From contig PHCE01000002.1 of assembly GCA_002840765.1 (NCBI GenBank), forward strand, positions 248,001 through 312,000: DNA of 64,000 nt, read 5' to 3'. A program made the position numbers and the translations under genes. Below are positions 25,242-33,486 of this stretch, piece after piece (the first letter of the stretch is position 1; each line of letters begins with the position of its first letter). The notes under the pieces are model-generated. The model made no database searches and was not told where the DNA came from. It was given only the letters and a program-made list of their open reading frames with translations. This stretch comes from Betaproteobacteria bacterium HGW-Betaproteobacteria-7 (GTDB lineage Bacteria; Pseudomonadota; Gammaproteobacteria; Burkholderiales; Rhodocyclaceae).

Positions 25242-27563
25242 TCAAGAAGCAGCCAGCAGGCTCTGGCGGCCGATCCAGGCCTGGCCGAGGGCAATGCCGC
25301 CATCATTGGGTGGTGCCAGCCGGGCTTCCAGCAGATGTAGCCCGGCCGCGGTCAGATCCCGGCGCAAAGCGCTCATCAACAGCCCATTGAGCGCGCAGCC
25401 GCCAGCGACGGCAACGGTCGCCAGCCGCTCGCGCTGCGCCGCGGCGATGATCCACTCGGCCAGGCCGGCGGCGACCGTGGCGTGGAACAGGGCGGCACCG
25501 TAGGCCGGCTCGCGGCAATTGAGCAGCGCCGGAATCAGCGGCGACAGGTCGAGCAACTGTCCGTCATCAGACAAACGCCAGCCACCTAACAGGGGTTCGA
25601 CCGGCCCGTGGGCGAAGGCCAGGCCTTCCAGTTCCATCGCCGCCTGACCTTCATACTGCATTTCGGCCCGGCGGCCGAGCAGGCCGGCGGCGGCGTCGAA
25701 CCAGCGGCCGAGGCTGCTAGTCGGCGGGCAACGCAGGTTGCGGGCGAGCATGGTCAGCAGCGGGCCGGCCTCGTGTTGCGGGTAGTGCTGCAGCAACCAG
25801 CCGCCAACCCGGTAGCCGAGGCCGACGCTGTGCAGCGCCGCCACCGCCATGCGCCAGGGTTCGCGGGCAGCGCGATCGCCGCCGGGTAGTTGCAGCGTCT
25901 GCAGGTGGCCCAGGCGGGTGCACGCGGCGCCGTCGAGGCGCAGCAATTCGCCACCCCACAGGCCGCCATCCGGACCCAGGCCGACACCGTCGATGGCCAG
26001 CCCTAGCAGCGGCTCGGCGCAGCGATGCTCGGCGGCGACGGCGGCAATGTGGGCATGGTGATGGCCGACGGCCAGTACCGGCACGCCGAGTTCGCCGGCC
26101 AGACGCTGCGCCAGGTGGGTCGAGGGGTAATCCGGATGCAGGTCGTGCACGATCAGTTCGGGCCGCGCCGCCAGGATCGCCGGCAGGTGCGCCGCCATTT
26201 CCTCGAGGAAACCGACGGCGGCGACATTGTCAAGACTGCCGATATGCTGCGACAACCAGGCGGCGTCGTCCTTGACCAGGCACAGGGTGTTCTTCAAGAA
26301 GCCGCCGAGCGCCAGCACGCAGGGACCGTCGCCGGCCAGCGGAATGGGCAGCGGCACATAGCCACGGGCACGGCGAAGTAAAACCGGGGACAGACCACGG
26401 TTTTCGCTAAAACCGTGGTCTGTCCCCGGTTTTACTACCGAATCGTCGCAGCGGATGACGATGTCACGGTCGTGCACCAGGTAGGCATCGGCGATGCCGG
26501 CCAGGCGTTGCAGCGCCTCGTCGTTGCCGATGACCAGCGGTTCGCCGTGCGGATTGGCGCTGGTCATCACCAGCAACAGTTCGCTCTCGTCGGCCAGCCA
26601 GGCGGTACCGGCCGGTCGGCCGGCGCCTTCGTGCCAGAGCAGCAGATGCAGCGGCGTCGCCGGCAGCATGGCGCCGAGCCAGGCCAGGCCGGGTGCGACG
26701 CCGGACAGTTCTGTGCCGGCCTTGGGGCAAAGCACCACGGGCGCTGCTGCCGAACGCAGTAGCGCTTCGGCGTCACCGTCGATACCGGCATACGCCGCCA
26801 GCGAGCGCGGATTCAGACCCATCACCGCAAACGGCTTGGCCTCGCGCTGCTTGCGCTGGCGCAACTCGGCCACCGCCGCCGCGTTGTGCGCATCGCAAGC
26901 GAGATGGAAGCCGCCCAGCCCTTTGATGGCAACAATGCCTCCAGCATGGAGCAGAGCCAGCGTCGCCGCCAGCGGATCGCCGGCCAGCAGCTGGCCACCG
27001 GCATCGAGCAGGCGCAGTTGCGGGCCGCAGTCCGGGCAGCAGGTGGTCTCGGCATGGAAACGGCGGTCGGCGGGCGCCGTGTATTCGTCGGCGCACGGTG
27101 GACACAGCGGAAAGGCGGCCAGGCTGGTACGCGCCCGATCGTAGGGAATGCCGCGGCTGACCGTGTAGCGCGGGCCACAATGGGTGCAGGTGGTGAACGG
27201 ATAGCGCCAGCGGCGGCCGGCCGGGTCGCAGAGATCGGCGATGCACTCGGGACAGATTGCGGCATCGGGGCCGATGGCGGTGCTGACTACGCTGCTCTGG
27301 CTGTCGAGAATGGAAAACCCGCGATCAACGAATGCCTCACCGACTTCCTCAACGATGGCGTCGATGCGCGCCAGCGGCGGCGCTTCCTTGGGCAGGCGGG
27401 CGAGGAATTCGGCAAGGCGTTCGCCCGCAACAGCGATGCTGACTCCGGCCCCGTCGTTGCGTACCCAGCCGTCGAGGCCCAGTTCATTGGCCATTCGCCA
27501 GACGTAAGGCCGGAAGCCGACGCCCTGGACCAGGCCGCGAATGCGCAGGCGGCGGCCGCTCAC
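25242..27563 (-). CDS. hypF: carbamoyltransferase HypF, carrying an in-frame palindromic insertion
   Basis: A 773-residue enzyme that makes the carbamoyl group for the CN ligands from carbamoyl phosphate and ATP and loads it onto HypE. The acylphosphatase-like domain (1-90, [12 protein letters not shown]) is followed by zinc-finger cysteines ([33 protein letters not shown]), a YrdC-like domain (about 195-375) and a Kae1-like C-terminus with [11 protein letters not shown] and GGCALNG. Between DDSVV and [10 protein letters not shown], residues 376-396 are encoded by a 60-bp perfect palindrome. The inter-domain segment is thus longer than usual but the frame stays open. The start is GTG, overlapping the hypB stop. 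Confidence 0.94.
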   Translation of the reverse strand: MSGRRLRIRGLVQGVGFRPYVWRMANELGLDGWVRNDGAGVSIAVAGERLAEFLARLPKEAPPLARIDAIVEEVGEAFVDRGFSILDSQSSVVSTAIGPDAAICPECIADLCDPAGRRWRYPFTTCTHCGPRYTVSRGIPYDRARTSLAAFPLCPPCADEYTAPADRRFHAETTCCPDCGPQLRLLDAGGQLLAGDPLAATLALLHAGGIVAIKGLGGFHLACDAHNAAAVAELRQRKQREAKPFAVMGLNPRSLAAYAGIDGDAEALLRSAAAPVVLCPKAGTELSGVAPGLAWLGAMLPATPLHLLLWHEGAGRPAGTAWLADESELLLVMTSANPHGEPLVIGNDEALQRLAGIADAYLVHDRDIVIRCDDSVVKPGTDHGFSENRGLSPVLLRRARGYVPLPIPLAGDGPCVLALGGFLKNTLCLVKDDAAWLSQHIGSLDNVAAVGFLEEMAAHLPAILAARPELIVHDLHPDYPSTHLAQRLAGELGVPVLAVGHHHAHIAAVAAEHRCAEPLLGLAIDGVGLGPDGGLWGGELLRLDGAACTRLGHLQTLQLPGGDRAAREPWRMAVAALHSVGLGYRVGGWLLQHYPQHEAGPLLTMLARNLRCPPTSSLGRWFDAAAGLLGRRAEMQYEGQAAMELEGLAFAHGPVEPLLGGWRLSDDGQLLDLSPLIPALLNCREPAYGAALFHATVAAGLAEWIIAAAQRERLATVAVAGGCALNGLLMSALRRDLTAAGLHLLEARLAPPNDGGIALGQAWIGRQSLLAAS
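26377..26436. repeat. 60-bp perfect palindrome (REP/MITE-like) inside hypF
   Basis: Two 28-bp arms (26377-26404 and 26409-26436) are perfect reverse complements around the 4-base loop CGCT. Each arm contains GGGGACAGACCACGG, a sequence type that I associate from memory with dispersed palindromes mobilised by REP-associated (Y1) transposases. Its length is a multiple of three and it adds 20 codons without a stop on the hypF strand. Confidence 0.8.
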
Positions 27564-28621
27564 TTGGCGGCCAGCTGGCGCTCCAGTTCAACCACCCTTC
27601 GCTTCAGCGCATCGACCGTCTCCGAACGCTTGCCGCGTTGGGCTTCGAGACCGGAGGTGATCCAGTCGATCCAGGCGCTCATGCCTTCGCCGCGCGTGGC
27701 CGAGACGCGGAACACGGTCAGGTTCGGATTGACCTGGCGGGCGTTGGCTTCGGCCAGGTCGGCGTCGAATTCGAGGTAGGGCAGCAGGTCACACTTGTTG
27801 AGCAGCATAATGTCGGCGGCGCGGAACATGTCCGGGTATTTCAGCGGCTTGTCCTCGCCCTCGGTGACCGAGAGGATGGCCACCTTGTGATGTTCGCCGA
27901 GATCGAAGGCAGCCGGGCAGACCAGGTTGCCGACGTTCTCGATGAGGAACAGCGATTCGTCGGCCGGTTGCAGGCGTTCGATGGCGTGGCCGACCATGTG
28001 GCCATCCAGGTGGCAGCCCTTGCCGGTGTTGATCTGCAGCGCCGGCACGCCGGTGGCGCGGATGCGCTCGGCGTCGTTGGAGGTCTGCTGGTCGCCCTCG
28101 ACGACGCAGATGGCGACCTGGTCCTTGAGCAGTTCGATGGTCTTGACCAGCAGCGTGGTCTTGCCAGAGCCAGGGCTGGATACCAGATTCAGCGCGAAGA
28201 TGCCGCGATCGTCAAAGAGGTGGCGGTTCTTTGCGGCATAGCCGTTGTTCTTGCTCAGGATGTCCTGCTCGATCTGCACCATGCGCGCCTGGCTCATGCC
28301 CGGCACATGGGCGCGGGCCGGGCCGTTGCCATAATCGAGATCGCCGCCGAGCGCCGGCTGATGCTGATGCTCGCCCTCGTAGCCGTGCGTGTGCACGTGC
28401 TCGCCGTCATGGCTGTGGGCGTGGCTGTGTTCGCGGCCGTCGGCGTGGTGATGGGTATGCGAGTGGACGCCGAGCGGCGCGTCGTCGTGGGCATGGGCAT
28501 GCTCATCGGCATGCTCGTGGGTGTGGGTATGCACCGTGCCATCGGCATGGACATGAGTATGGGCATGGCCATCCCCCTCGATCTTCACTTCACCTTCGCC
28601 GCAGCCGCAAACCGTACACAT
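27560..28621 (-). CDS. hypB: nickel-inserting GTPase HypB, His-rich
   Basis: A 353-residue GTPase that delivers nickel to the large subunit together with HypA. The N-terminus [11 protein letters not shown] is the high-affinity nickel site, followed by a very His-rich stretch (about residues 19-86, many HxH repeats) that can store nickel. The G domain has P-loop SSPGSGKTT, the metal site region [21 protein letters not shown] and NKCDLLP. Low-complexity codon repeats in the His stretch create long open frames on the other strand, which I treat as artefacts. It is followed by hypF with an overlap. Confidence 0.96.
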   Translation of the reverse strand: MCTVCGCGEGEVKIEGDGHAHTHVHADGTVHTHTHEHADEHAHAHDDAPLGVHSHTHHHADGREHSHAHSHDGEHVHTHGYEGEHQHQPALGGDLDYGNGPARAHVPGMSQARMVQIEQDILSKNNGYAAKNRHLFDDRGIFALNLVSSPGSGKTTLLVKTIELLKDQVAICVVEGDQQTSNDAERIRATGVPALQINTGKGCHLDGHMVGHAIERLQPADESLFLIENVGNLVCPAAFDLGEHHKVAILSVTEGEDKPLKYPDMFRAADIMLLNKCDLLPYLEFDADLAEANARQVNPNLTVFRVSATRGEGMSAWIDWITSGLEAQRGKRSETVDALKRRVVELERQLAAK

Positions 28622-28639
28622 CGTCGTCTCCTAGTCGCC

Positions 28640-28981
28640 CTACTCGATTTCAATTTCCTTGACCCGCATCTCGGTACCGCCGGTCGGCTGCACCTGGTAA
28701 CTGCCGCACTGCGGGCAGGCACCGAAACTCTCCGTCATCGGCACCGTCGCCGCGCACGGCATGCACCAGCCACTACCCGGCACGGCGACGATTTCCAGCG
28801 CCGCCCCGTGGGCGATGCCGCCGTGTGTCACCGCCTCGAAGCAGAAGCGCAGCGCCTCCGGTTCGACCGAGGATAGCTGGCCGATCTCCAGAACCACCAG
28901 CTTAACCCTTTGCGCCCCTTCGCGCTGCGCCGTGTCCTCGACCAGTTGCAGCACGCCTTCGGCCAGCGACATTTCATGCAT
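28640..28981 (-). CDS. hypA: nickel metallochaperone HypA
   Basis: A 113-residue partner of HypB. It starts MHEMSLAEGV with the nickel-binding His2, and carries a structural zinc site of two CXXC motifs (CMPC near residue 73 and CPQC near 90). The start is placed at the MHE codon; upstream codons lie inside hupK. The first 8 bases overlap the end of hupK. It is the first of the hypA-hypB-hypF group that ends the Hup operon. Confidence 0.95.
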   Translation of the reverse strand: MHEMSLAEGVLQLVEDTAQREGAQRVKLVVLEIGQLSSVEPEALRFCFEAVTHGGIAHGAALEIVAVPGSGWCMPCAATVPMTESFGACPQCGSYQVQPTGGTEMRVKEIEIE

Positions 28982-29861
28982 CTTGCAACTCCAGCGTATA
29001 GGGCAGACAGGGATCAAGGGCCAGCACGGCCAGATTCAGCGCCTGCCGCGCCGCCGCCGCCGAGGCGTAGATGCGCTCGCCGAGAATCTGTTCGAGCGCC
29101 AGCGAATCGGCGAACAGCGCATCGGTCGGCGCCCACAACTTGTAACTGACGATGCGCCCGTCGTCCACATGCGCTGCATGGGTCAGCACACCGCGTGAGG
29201 TCAGCGTCTGGCCGACCCCCCAGCCCTTGCCGCCGGCAGCGGCCACCGGATAGGGCGTGCCGGCGACAATGGCGGCAGCGGCCATCTCGGCCTCGGCCAG
29301 GCGCCGGCGACAAGCGGCGGCAACCGACGGCGGGGGCAGCGCGGCTGGCCGCTGATCGACGTTGCCCTGCCAGTAATCGAGCCAGACCTCCGGCGCCAGT
29401 TGCGGCGCCGGCCCGATCCCGCCCTCGTCGAGGCAGGCCAGGCAGGCAGCCGCCTGAGCGCGCGCCACCTTGAGCACGGCCTGCATGCGCAGCAGCGCAT
29501 CCTCGTCGCCACGGGCCGCCCGCCAGGCGACGAAGGCGTCGCGGGCATCGGGCAGGCCGAGGGCCGGCGGCCAGTCGAGCAGCAGCCGCCAGAGGCTTTC
29601 GTGCAGCATTTCGCCCCACAGTTCGCCGTCATCCACCGGCCGCCGCTCGCTGCCTTCGGCGGCGGCCAGCGCCGCCTGAGCGGCGGCGCGCTGGGCGTGG
29701 GCGCAGAGGGTGAACAGGTAGGGAACGGCCTTGACCACGGCTTCCGGAATCTGCTGATGAAAGAGCATGGTCACCGGCGGCCGCTGCAGATTCACGGTCA
29801 AATCATGCAGCCGCCCCGCGCGCAAGCGGGCACTGACTGTCAGCAGTCCGGCGGAACTCAT
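28974..29861 (-). CDS. hupK: HupK/HoxV, scaffold related to the hydrogenase large subunit
   Basis: A 295-residue protein distantly related to [NiFe] large subunits. Only the last cysteine region survives, as ALDPCLPYTLEL near the C-terminus; the second cysteine and His of DPCLACAVH are replaced. TLTSRGVLTHAAHVDDGRIVSYKLWAPTDALF parallels the active-site-proximal region of large subunits. HupK/HoxV proteins are thought to hold the Fe(CN)2CO unit during assembly of O2-tolerant membrane hydrogenase. The ATG overlaps the stop of the preceding gene (ATGA). Confidence 0.85.
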   Translation of the reverse strand: MSSAGLLTVSARLRAGRLHDLTVNLQRPPVTMLFHQQIPEAVVKAVPYLFTLCAHAQRAAAQAALAAAEGSERRPVDDGELWGEMLHESLWRLLLDWPPALGLPDARDAFVAWRAARGDEDALLRMQAVLKVARAQAAACLACLDEGGIGPAPQLAPEVWLDYWQGNVDQRPAALPPPSVAAACRRRLAEAEMAAAAIVAGTPYPVAAAGGKGWGVGQTLTSRGVLTHAAHVDDGRIVSYKLWAPTDALFADSLALEQILGERIYASAAAARQALNLAVLALDPCLPYTLELQDA

Positions 29862-30322
29862 CGTGCCAGGCCGAGGAAGGCCCTTCGTCCGGCCAGTGCC
29901 TGGGGTGCCGGAGCGGCCAGCGGGGCGGCGAACAGCGCTTCGTCGGCGGCCAGCGCGGTCAACCGCGCCTGTTCGTGGCTGGCAAATTCGAGCGCCGGGG
30001 AAAACAGCGAGCACAGGTGATAGCTGCCCAGGCTGGCTTCTTCGGCAACAATGAACTCATAGACGCCGGAAGGAAAATGCCAGTCATGCTTGCTGCCGGC
30101 GGCCAGTTGCGGCCAGTCACCCTCGCCGGGCAGGCAGAGCAGGTTGATCGCCCACGGGGTGATGGTCAGGCCGGCCCAGTGGCCCTCGGCGGTACGGCGG
30201 AAGGGCAGCACCTCAACCAGCAGCGCCGGATTGCAGATGGCCAGGCCGGCCATGCGCGTCGCCGCGATGACGGCAAAAGCCTGCTGCAGCGCCGGCGCCG
30301 GATCGGCTGACCAGACCTTCAT
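29858..30322 (-). CDS. hupJ: HybE-family assembly protein HupJ of the Hup hydrogenase
   Basis: A 154-residue HybE-family protein: MAGLAICNPALLVEVLPF, HWAGLTITPWAINLLCLP and the conserved FIVAEEASLGSYHLCSLFSPALEF. It is shorter than the paralogue at 18554-19099 and lacks that protein's Ala/Arg tail. The start at 30322 overlaps the rubredoxin stop by 4 bases; an in-frame ATG 51 bases upstream would lie inside the rubredoxin gene. In some bacteria HupJ and rubredoxin are fused (HoxT/HoxR arrangements); here they are separate. Confidence 0.85.
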   Translation of the reverse strand: MKVWSADPAPALQQAFAVIAATRMAGLAICNPALLVEVLPFRRTAEGHWAGLTITPWAINLLCLPGEGDWPQLAAGSKHDWHFPSGVYEFIVAEEASLGSYHLCSLFSPALEFASHEQARLTALAADEALFAAPLAAPAPQALAGRRAFLGLAR

Positions 30323-30519
30323 TCGCCCAACACCATGAATTTGTGGCGCGGCGCGTCGCAACCGGGACAGCACCAGTCGTCCGGCAGTTCAGCGAACGAC
30401 TTGCCGGGCGGGATGCCGCGGCTATCGTCGCCGACAGCCGGATCGTACACCCACCAGCAGATGCCGCACTCCAGCCTGTCCTGCGGCCCGACATCGAGAA
30501 AGGAACCTTCGAAACGCAT
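30319..30519 (-). CDS. hupI: rubredoxin HupI/HoxR
   Basis: A 66-residue rubredoxin: CGICWWVYDPAVGD with Cys18 and Cys21, and CCPGCDAPRHKF with Cys51 and Cys54 binding one iron. An aromatic core and the DDW before the second pair are typical. HoxR-type rubredoxins are needed for aerobic assembly of O2-tolerant membrane hydrogenases, which fits HupS here. A poor ribosome site is visible; it starts nine bases after the hupH stop. Confidence 0.95.
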   Translation of the reverse strand: MRFEGSFLDVGPQDRLECGICWWVYDPAVGDDSRGIPPGKSFAELPDDWCCPGCDAPRHKFMVLGE

Positions 30520-30528
30520 GCGTCCAGC

Positions 30529-31389
30529 CTATACAGGCTCGGCCAGCATGTCGAGATATTCGCGCAGGCGCTCCAGCGAGTCGGCAAAATCCTCGTCGGC
30601 GGCCAGCGCCACTTCCGGCATGGCGACGACTTCGATGGAATTGAGGATCAGCGTGTCCATGCTGTTGAAGTACTGCACCCACCAGACGTTGTGCAGGCGC
30701 GTGCTGGTGATCCGGCAGTTGCCGTAGCCGCGCGACAGGATCGATACCTCGCGATGGCCGAGCCAGCCGTAGAGCGTGTCGAGATCGGCATCACTGACCG
30801 GCAGCAGGGTCAGGTTAATGACATGGGCCGCGTCGCCCGGTCGCCAGGCCGCCGACTGCAGGCGCAGTTCCTCGACCAGCGGCGGCGCATTCATGCAGCC
30901 CTCGGGGTAGGCCGGTGCCGGCAGGTCGGCGACTGCCGTCTGGCGCATGGTTTCGCCAAGCACCGGCGGAATGCTGCCGGTCTCCAGGCGATCGATCAGG
31001 AAGCGACCGTCGTCGGCCACCTCCAGCACCCGCCAGAGGCCGGCGAAGGCGGTTTCCTGGACGCGCCAGTGGCGCGGCGCCGTGGTGAAGGCGCTGACCT
31101 CGCCGAAGCCCAGCGACTGGTTGATCACCTCGCGCACGGCCGGCGGCTGAGCCAGCAGGTCGACTTGCACGCCGGCGGTGAAGCCCTGTTTTTCCAGACG
31201 CTCGAGCAACTTGCCCAGCAACTCGCTGGCGGCGGCGACCACCTCGGGCGCCATGTCATCCGGCAGGCGCGGCGCGGCGAAGCTCTGCATCTGCGGCAGC
31301 GGCAGATAGGCCGGCGCTTCGTCGCCCTGCGAGCCGGGGCCCATGGCGACGACGGAAATCGGGAAGGGACGCAGCGTGCTCGGGTTCAT
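30529..31389 (-). CDS. hupH: hydrogenase expression/assembly protein HupH (HoxQ)
   Basis: A 286-residue HupH family protein. The N-terminal FPISVVAMGPGSQ and the C-terminal module (ETGSIPPVLGETMRQTAVADLP, SRGYGNCRITSTRLHNVWWVQYFNSMDTLILN, IEVVAMPEVALAADEDF) are characteristic. With HupG it is proposed to act as chaperone on the HupS precursor in O2-exposed cells. The start overlaps the hupG stop (ATGA). Confidence 0.93.
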   Translation of the reverse strand: MNPSTLRPFPISVVAMGPGSQGDEAPAYLPLPQMQSFAAPRLPDDMAPEVVAAASELLGKLLERLEKQGFTAGVQVDLLAQPPAVREVINQSLGFGEVSAFTTAPRHWRVQETAFAGLWRVLEVADDGRFLIDRLETGSIPPVLGETMRQTAVADLPAPAYPEGCMNAPPLVEELRLQSAAWRPGDAAHVINLTLLPVSDADLDTLYGWLGHREVSILSRGYGNCRITSTRLHNVWWVQYFNSMDTLILNSIEVVAMPEVALAADEDFADSLERLREYLDMLAEPV

Positions 31390-31844
31390 GCGCAGGCTCC
31401 TTGCGGGTTGGCGGCAATCACGGCAATGCCGATCGGCTTTGGCCGGGCCGGGCCATTGAGCAGTTCGGCAATTTCGACCTGGTATTCGCGCCAGTCGCGG
31501 ATGCCGTTGAGGCTGCCGAGGTAGGCGCCATCGCGCAGGAAGACGACGGCCGGCGGCCGGGCAACGCCGAATTTCTGTTGCAGGACGGCCGTCACATCCG
31601 GGCCGGCGACCTGGCGGACGATAGCGTCGCCGAGCGGCTTCAGCGCTTCCGGCAGGATCACGCAGGCATCGAGCACTTCCGGATTGCGCTGCGGGTCCTC
31701 GGTCAGCAGCAGGGCGCAGAGGCCGGCGGGAAATTCGCTGGCAGCATCGCTGACACGCTGGAAACCGTGCTTCTGCTGGAGGCGGCCGATGGCCGTTTCC
31801 AGGCGATCGAGCGCAGTCGCTCCTGGGGCAAATTGCTGGCTCAT
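31386..31844 (-). CDS. hupG: hydrogenase small-subunit chaperone HupG (HoxO/HyaE)
   Basis: A 152-residue thioredoxin-fold protein of the HyaE/HoxO/HupG family, without a CXXC redox motif. Recognisable segments are CALLLTEDPQRNPEVLDACVILPEAL and PAVVFLRDGAYLGSLNGIRDWREY. Family members bind the small-subunit precursor and its Tat leader before export. It overlaps hupF upstream and hupH downstream by 4 bases each. Confidence 0.92.
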   Translation of the reverse strand: MSQQFAPGATALDRLETAIGRLQQKHGFQRVSDAASEFPAGLCALLLTEDPQRNPEVLDACVILPEALKPLGDAIVRQVAGPDVTAVLQQKFGVARPPAVVFLRDGAYLGSLNGIRDWREYQVEIAELLNGPARPKPIGIAVIAANPQGACA

Positions 31845-32143
31845 GCTGGTTTCATCCTGAGGAAATCGGGCAGTTGGGGTTCGCGGTCGAGATCGGCGAA
31901 AAAGGCCGAGAAATCGGTGGCGCCGCCCTCGGCGGCAGCCAGGGCAGACAGTGCAGCGTCGATGGCGGCAGCGCGCTCGGCCGGAATGACCTCACGGGCA
32001 GCGCCGAGAAAGCCGAGCAGCCAGGTGCCCGGCGGCTGTTCGCCGACCAGGCTGATGTCGATACGGACTTCGCCGTCGCGACTGGCGCAACGGGCGAAAT
32101 GTTCGCCGCACTCAAGCACCTGCAGGGGAACGCCGAGGCACAT
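31841..32143 (-). CDS. hupF: HupF chaperone of the Hup hydrogenase
   Basis: A 100-residue HypC-family protein beginning MCLGVPLQVLE with Cys2. Compared with HypC it carries a longer C-terminal part (AFFADLDREPQLPDF), as HupF/HoxL does. HoxL-type proteins protect the maturing large subunit in air. The start at 32143 is fixed by the MCLGVP motif; it lies one base after the hupD stop. The paralogue at 19096-19371 serves the Hyb system. Confidence 0.93.
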   Translation of the reverse strand: MCLGVPLQVLECGEHFARCASRDGEVRIDISLVGEQPPGTWLLGFLGAAREVIPAERAAAIDAALSALAAAEGGATDFSAFFADLDREPQLPDFLRMKPA

Positions 32144-32144
32144 C

Positions 32145-32756
32145 TCAGGCCGCTTCCATCGACAGGAAACGGGCATCGCCCAGACGGCAGGCGATTTCCG
32201 CCGAGGGCCGCTCGCCTTCGTAAACATCGATGGCCAGCGCCCGGTTGGTGATCGCCTCGGCCTCGCCGTGGCGCACCTGGCCGACGACACCCCAATGCTC
32301 CAGCCAGTCCAGCGCCTTGTTCAGCGCCGGCACCATCTGCGCCCGCACCGAGGCGCGCAGGCTGCCGCCGTAATCTTCCAGCTCCTCGGCCTGGACGCCG
32401 AGCAGTACCAGTTCGGCCGGCAGCTTGCCGGTCAGCTCGGCAGCCATCAGCACTTCCTGGAAACCGGTCTGATGCAGGCTCATCTTCTTGGCACCCATGA
32501 AGCGCGGCACCTGCTCGCCGGTCACTTCGCGCAGGCTGCCCGGCACGTCGCCGTAATCGACGGCGTCGAAAACCAGCAGACAATCCGCCTCCTGCACGTA
32601 GGGCAGCAGATAGAGGCCCTGGGTGCCGCCATCCATCAGCGTCACATTCTCCGGGAAAGACCAGCCGGCGTGCAGGGCCTCGACGCAGCGCACGCCGAAG
32701 CCTTCATCGGCCCACAGGATGTTGCCGATGCCAAGGACGAGTATCCGTTTTTCCAT
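32145..32756 (-). CDS. hupD: hydrogenase maturation endopeptidase HupD (HoxM)
   Basis: A 203-residue nickel-dependent protease: GIGNILWADEGFGVR, VFDAVDYGD and the nickel-binding His in MSLHQTGFQEVL. Expected substrate is the 15-residue tail of HupL. It is longer at the C-terminus than HybD (19371-19853), with a variable tail after EEL. It lies three bases after hupC. Confidence 0.95.
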   Translation of the reverse strand: MEKRILVLGIGNILWADEGFGVRCVEALHAGWSFPENVTLMDGGTQGLYLLPYVQEADCLLVFDAVDYGDVPGSLREVTGEQVPRFMGAKKMSLHQTGFQEVLMAAELTGKLPAELVLLGVQAEELEDYGGSLRASVRAQMVPALNKALDWLEHWGVVGQVRHGEAEAITNRALAIDVYEGERPSAEIACRLGDARFLSMEAA

Positions 32757-32759
32757 CGC

Positions 32760-33464
32760 TCAGTCCTTGAACATCCGCCAGCCGGAAATCATCGTCGAGA
32801 TCAGCGACTGCCGACTCATGATGTCCTCGCGGATCGCTGCGTAAACATGCACCAGGACGAAGGTCATCATGATCCACATGCCCAGCCGGTGCAGGCTATG
32901 CACCTGCATGGAGCCGCCGAGGGCCGGGATCACCCAGCCGAACAGCGTGTCGCTCCAGGTGCCGAGGCCGGCGCCTTCGCTGTACAGGGCGAAGCCGGTG
33001 AACACCATGCCGACGGCCAGCACCGTGAAGAAGAAGAACATCATCAGCTGCGCCATTGGATTGTGGCCGACGTACTTCTTCGGCGTCTTTTCGAGGAACA
33101 GGTACCAGCGCAGCTCGAAGAAGACCTCACTCCACCACTGGCCGTTGGTAATCGGCAGCTTGAAGATCTGCCGGGCGTGGTGGTTGCCGACGAAAGCCCA
33201 GTAAACACGTCCGAGCAGACCGATGGCGAAGATGTAGGCGGCAGCGAAATGGGCGAAGCGGATGTAGCCGAGCAGGAAGTTGTCCGAGGCTTCTCCGGGC
33301 ATCGTCGGCAAGGGCTTGCCGATGAAGTAGCCGGTGACCGCCAGGACCACCATGCACAGGGCGTTGATCCAGTGCCAGAGACGGACCGGGGCTTCATAGA
33401 CATAGATCGAGCGGACTTGTTTGCCGTGCCGCTCGGCTTCCAGCATGTCCTGTTGAGAGAGCAT
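32760..33464 (-). CDS. hupC: Ni/Fe-hydrogenase b-type cytochrome HupC (HoxZ)
   Basis: A 234-residue di-haem membrane cytochrome with four transmembrane helices. It accepts electrons from HupS and reduces quinone. Haem-ligating histidines lie in RLWHWINALCM (first helix), IRFAHFAAAYIFAIG (second) and SLHRLGMWIMMTFVLVHVY (fourth). The family loop GHNPMAQLMMF is present. It stabilises the O2-tolerant enzyme by giving fast electron supply. It lies 22 bases after hupL. Confidence 0.95.
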   Translation of the reverse strand: MLSQQDMLEAERHGKQVRSIYVYEAPVRLWHWINALCMVVLAVTGYFIGKPLPTMPGEASDNFLLGYIRFAHFAAAYIFAIGLLGRVYWAFVGNHHARQIFKLPITNGQWWSEVFFELRWYLFLEKTPKKYVGHNPMAQLMMFFFFTVLAVGMVFTGFALYSEGAGLGTWSDTLFGWVIPALGGSMQVHSLHRLGMWIMMTFVLVHVYAAIREDIMSRQSLISTMISGWRMFKD

Positions 33465-33486
33465 GATTGGCTCCTTTCCGGACCGC

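Noticed and set aside
27638-28876. Long plus-strand frame opposite hypB with many Met/Gly/Val repeats.
   Set aside because: It is the antisense reading of the His-rich region of hypB.
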